The notes under the pieces were generated by a model. It was not told the DNA's origin, searched no databases, and saw nothing but the letters and a program-made list of their open reading frames with translations. A program made the position numbers and the translations under genes. From Mesostigma viride (lineage: Eukaryota > Streptophyta > Mesostigmatophyceae > Mesostigmatales > Mesostigmataceae), in NCBI GenBank assembly GCA_009746045.1, contig RPFO01000296.1, forward strand, positions 1,168,739 through 1,222,996: a DNA stretch of 54,258 bases. Direction: 5' to 3'. The first letter of the stretch is position 1. Each line of letters begins with the position of its first letter. Below, piece by piece: positions 51,102 to 54,258 of this stretch.

Positions 51102-51497
51102 ATGGCAAGATCTCGTGTCTATAGCAGACAATTATCCTCTTATTCTTCGGGCTCGAGTAATAAGATCAGCGATCCTGATGTGATAGACTTACGACGTGAT
51201 ATTGATCTTGTACGCGCTACTCGATCTTCTCAATCAAGTACCGCCCCTTCGAGCCGACCTAATACGGCGAGAGACAGGGACGAGGACGCTCCGAATATGA
51301 AAGCGGACGAGGCCGCGGACGTCTCCGCGAAGACCGGCATCGAGAAGGCGAAACACTATTCCGCCTTAGCCGGGAAGGCGGTAGTCGGCGGAATAGCCAC
51401 GGTCGGAGGATTCTTTGTTTTTGATAAACTTGTGAGCTTGTTTTCCAACTCAGACTCCACTGAAGAGAAACTACGACAGAAAATTCAAGAGGCTTGA
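51102..51497 (+). CDS. membrane protein (131 aa; ~160 aa if a missing base is restored)
   Basis: The ATG at 51102 (MARSRVYSRQLSSYSSGSS) opens a Ser-rich, polar N-terminus and a hydrophobic stretch (AVVGGIATVGGFFVFDKLV). The present stop is at 51497. The -1 frame immediately after encodes a second hydrophobic segment (GISIIIILLVIIFLFYKYF) and stops at 51581-51583, overlapping the end of the convergent ribonucleotide reductase gene by 8 bp. A missing A in the AAAA run near 51480 would fuse them. Either the protein has two helices or a short separate membrane peptide follows. Confidence 0.55.
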   Translation: MARSRVYSRQLSSYSSGSSNKISDPDVIDLRRDIDLVRATRSSQSSTAPSSRPNTARDRDEDAPNMKADEAADVSAKTGIEKAKHYSALAGKAVVGGIATVGGFFVFDKLVSLFSNSDSTEEKLRQKIQEA

Positions 51498-51575
51498 ACA
51501 TATTTTATGGAATTTCAATTATAATCATTTTACTCGTAATCATTTTCCTGTTCTACAAATATTTCACTCGCTCGT

Positions 51576-53608
51576 CTACTTAACAGGGCATGCTCCGTTC
51601 GGACAATCGGAGGAAAACATGTCCTCGTAGGACATGATCCCCGAGTATGATACAGGGCGCAAAGATGCCACATAGGACTCGAACTTCGTCTTGGTCACCA
51701 CTTCCTGTGGGAGATATGCGTACCCGAGATCGGCCGCGTTCTTCGTCGGATCGCACCTCAAAAGGAACGAAACCCCGACGTACTCGTCCCAGTGCCGGTC
51801 TAGCCAGTCCAGGATGGACGGGATCTCGCTCGGGTCATACGAAATCGTGCAGCTGACGTTCTGCTCGCAGAAACTGTCCATGACCTCACGATATCTCTCG
51901 AGCTGATCGACGGCGGTCTCGACGTTCACCTCGACCTCCTCCACAGTCCCGTCCTTGCGAGTCACCGTCTTTTTGACGAAAGGGACGTTGTCGAAAGAAA
52001 CTGGGAAAGTCACCAACACCGATTCAGGCTCGAAAGGTTTGTCGATGACGCGGTATCCCGCTTCCAAAAACCGCCGGACAAGCTCGTCGTGCTTCGAAAA
52101 CGTGACGTTGTTGAAAACGTACTTCCCAAGCGGCTTATGGATGCCTTCGGGACCTCTCCCCACTCCTTGGTGGACATGATCTTGGAAAGCGTCCCGCTCG
52201 GCTTGATGCACGTGACGTTCTTGGGCAGAGGGCGGTGGAGTTCCATGGCCATCGAGTAGGCTGCCGTCACGATGATGTTGCGCATCCTCCTGAAATCGTA
52301 CGACTGAAGGTCAGGCCTCGTGACGATCCCCGTCAGACCCACTCCGCAGAGGTGCAGAAAGCCGTTGTTGAGATGCCACGCCTCTTGCAGAATCTCGTCC
52401 TGCAAGTTGACGCACGTCTGGCGGTAGTTCATCCTAGCCGTGAGGTATAACGACCGCTCGAGGTTTCCCTTGTCGCACGCGCGAAACGCAGCGAGGTTGA
52501 CTTCGGAAAGGTTGCAGAAAGACTTGTTGCCTAACAGGATCTCGGAACATGGATTCACGCCCGCACACCACGGTGCGCGACGGAGAGCGGTCTCCATGTT
52601 GATGAGCCCCGGCTCGCTGCCACCCGACTCGAGCATGATGTCGAAAATCTCGACGAGCTGATCGGTAGTTGGCTTCGAGTAGAACACGAGACTGTTGTTA
52701 GACTGCTGCCTGTGCGGATTATCCTTCCAGAACTCCTTCTTCGCATACGCGAATTCGCGCCATTCAGGAGACCCGTACTTGATAAGAGCGATCTCCGCCG
52801 AACGACGACTGCTCAAGATCGTTCCGATGTGGTTCACGATGTCGACAATGTCCATTTTCGTCAACAGCTGGTCGGAACGCTTGGACAGAAGTCGGGCGAT
52901 CTTTTCGAACGCGGTGGCAATCTGCGCGTCTCCGCTCGATGTCCATGCGTACCCGGACAGCCTCTCTCCGGCTGGTCGGATTTCGCTGAAGTCAAGAATG
53001 AGCGTCTTGGCAGGGAACTTGCCCGCAAGGAGTTTGCCTACGCTTTTTGCCCAAGCGATAGCTGAATCCCCGACGCTGATCGTCCAAACCTTCGACTCGC
53101 TGTCGAACGTCTCTTTGTTGATCTCTCGCCCTCCCTTAGTCGTGCGTTTGGACCGAATCACCTGCACGTCGTCGATAGCGTTTGCAAACCCGTTGAGCGT
53201 TCCGGTAATGGGTGCGAATCCGACTCCGCATCCTTGGAGCAAAAGCCAGGTCACGTCCACGACGTCGTAGACCGTCTCGACGTTTGTGAATGCGCAGTTG
53301 AACATTGAGGACTCTCTTCGCCGAGAAAGTTCGGTGCCGCCGAGCCAGAGCGTGCGACCAGCAGGTGCCACACGGCGAGAAAGAATGAGAGAGCGAACCT
53401 CTTCGAGCTCCGCTTCCTCTTGTGCAGTAAGGTTTTCGCCTTTGGCTCGCACCCACAGCCATCGCTGATGGGACATGACGCGGTCGACGACCTGCTGCCA
53501 TGTCTCGAGACCCTTTCCTCCCTGGTCGAGTGGGCGGTGGTAGGTACGTAGGGCGATGGCCATCGCCCGATCCGTAGGAGTGGTGTCCATGGCCGCGGGT
53601 GCTTGCAT
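51576..53608 (-). CDS. nrdJ: adenosylcobalamin-dependent (class II) ribonucleoside-triphosphate reductase, one frame break
   Basis: About 677 codons from ATG 53608 (or 53590, MDTTPTDR). The class II RTPR signature residues are present: C105 in MFNCAFTN, C354 and E356 in NPCSE (thiyl radical site), C365 in SFCNL, and the C-terminal redox pair C-PNGA-C (CPNGACP) just before the stop, spaced C-x4-C as in the monomeric Lactobacillus-type enzyme. LLQGCGVGF and SGTLSKIM are also typical. Length is slightly below the family's ~740. Near 52149-52151 the frame changes; restoring one C aligns WGEVP with the PEGIHKPLGKY segment, so the gene is probably intact. It converts ribonucleotides to deoxynucleotides for DNA synthesis using coenzyme B12. 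No class I NrdA/NrdB or NrdB-type radical subunit is seen nearby. Confidence 0.88.
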
Positions 53609-53649
53609 GCCTCGTGAAGAGAAGAGACTTTTATCGTTGCCGGATAACC

Positions 53650-54239
53650 TTACATGCGAGATCCGGAGAACTGAATGACGACGCCGATTTCGTTGCCGTC
53701 GGAATCGTAACCGCCGATGGTGACGTAGAAGGAGTCGCCCGATGCAAAAGTTTGAGCGTTTAGGAGTTTTTTTGAGCCCACGACGGCAAATTTGCCGTTC
53801 AACAGAATCTTATACGAGTCAGAAATCGAAACCGTGTCAGAAAGAACAATCTGTCCGTTTAAAGCGTTGTGTACGGTAATCAAGAACTGATGGTTTGCTA
53901 ACGGTTTTGAAGGCACGTTGTTTGCGCTTACGGCGATTGTGTCTATGGCAGCGGAAAACGGAAAAGCCGGCAACAGAATATTTTGAGAACCCGATCCCGT
54001 GACAGCGGTCACTGTCGTGGACCCGTCGAGTTGTGAACCAGAGTAGTGAAATACCTCAGTGGCGACTGGAGTGAACACGTTCGCGTTCACCCATTTGCCG
54101 TTCAAGAAATTCAGAACTTGTCCGGTCTGAGGGTTGTTAATTTCCACGTCTGAAATGCCTTCAAGCACGCTAGGAGTGGACTATCTATGTACGCTTTGTT
54201 AACCGCGTCGTACGGAGTTAGAGGCGGGGATTGGACCAT
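53650..54239 (-). CDS. fibre-like structural protein, N-terminal part broken by one frame change
   Basis: The ATG at 54239 opens MVQSPPLTPYDAVNKAYIDS, containing a (D)AVNKAY(V/I)DS tail-fibre hallmark. A missing base near 54163-54172 passes to the frame LEGISDVEINNPQTGQVLNF, then LNGKWVNAN, the 'GISDV..P..GQVL.Y..GKWVN' repeat typical of phage and giant-virus fibre proteins. A beta-rich domain of ~130 residues follows (VSANNVPSKPLANHQFLI, then FYVTIGGYDSDGNEIG). The gene may begin beyond the right edge. The 41-bp gap to the reductase is short. A role in a virion fibre or head decoration is inference. Confidence 0.7.
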
Positions 54240-54258
54240 AACTTGCCGCTTCCGATAT

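Overview
The window reads as a eukaryotic chromosome carrying a stretch of integrated giant-virus-like (NCLDV-type) DNA. Positions 1 to about 17.0 kb are repeat-rich, gene-poor nuclear DNA. They hold satellites, microsatellites and fold-back repeats, plus one gene-like locus (14512-15205, minus) with a clean GT-AG intron. From about 17.1 kb to the right edge the DNA becomes compact. About 33 gene calls lie on both strands, often tens of bases apart or overlapping stop-to-start, with no introns. Several belong to families known from large DNA viruses: KilA-N proteins, a D6/D11-type superfamily 2 helicase, a PhyH-like 2-oxoglutarate dioxygenase, a ribonucleotide reductase and a fibre-like protein. 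No major capsid protein, DNA polymerase B or packaging ATPase lies in this window, so the viral lineage cannot be fixed. The host species cannot be named from this sequence.

The compact part has two styles. (a) 17.1-24.6 kb: a duplicated small membrane-protein gene and four larger genes of unknown family with CT-rich leaders, TATA-like boxes 75-81 nt before the start codon, and upstream clusters of GTTAC and CCACGGG boxes; a large imperfect fold-back repeat (22384-23680) sits between two of them. (b) 24.9-54.2 kb: tightly packed viral-type genes. These include the dioxygenase, two KilA-N units, two proteins with a C-C-C-H mini-motif, three long Ser/Asp/Pro-rich proteins sharing an N-terminal NPY/HGPGF-like motif, and many small single-pass membrane proteins. 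A very large modular membrane protein follows (46763-50291) with duplicated helical plus PAN/Apple-like modules, a Ser/Thr mucin-like stalk and a C-terminal membrane anchor. A class II (adenosylcobalamin) ribonucleotide reductase and a fibre-like gene end the window.

A 2176-bp LTR retrotransposon (32049-34224) with two LTRs that look identical, a tRNA-Met-type primer site and a perfect 5-bp target duplication sits inside the 3' end of one of the long viral genes. This is direct evidence that the viral DNA has been exposed to a eukaryotic retroelement, most simply because it is integrated.

About 19 reading-frame breaks were found in the compact region, and every one I worked out needs one missing base restored (net -1), often in a short homopolymer. 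I saw almost no in-frame stop codons. That pattern suits residual long-read consensus deletions better than old pseudogene decay, so many genes marked broken may be intact in reality.
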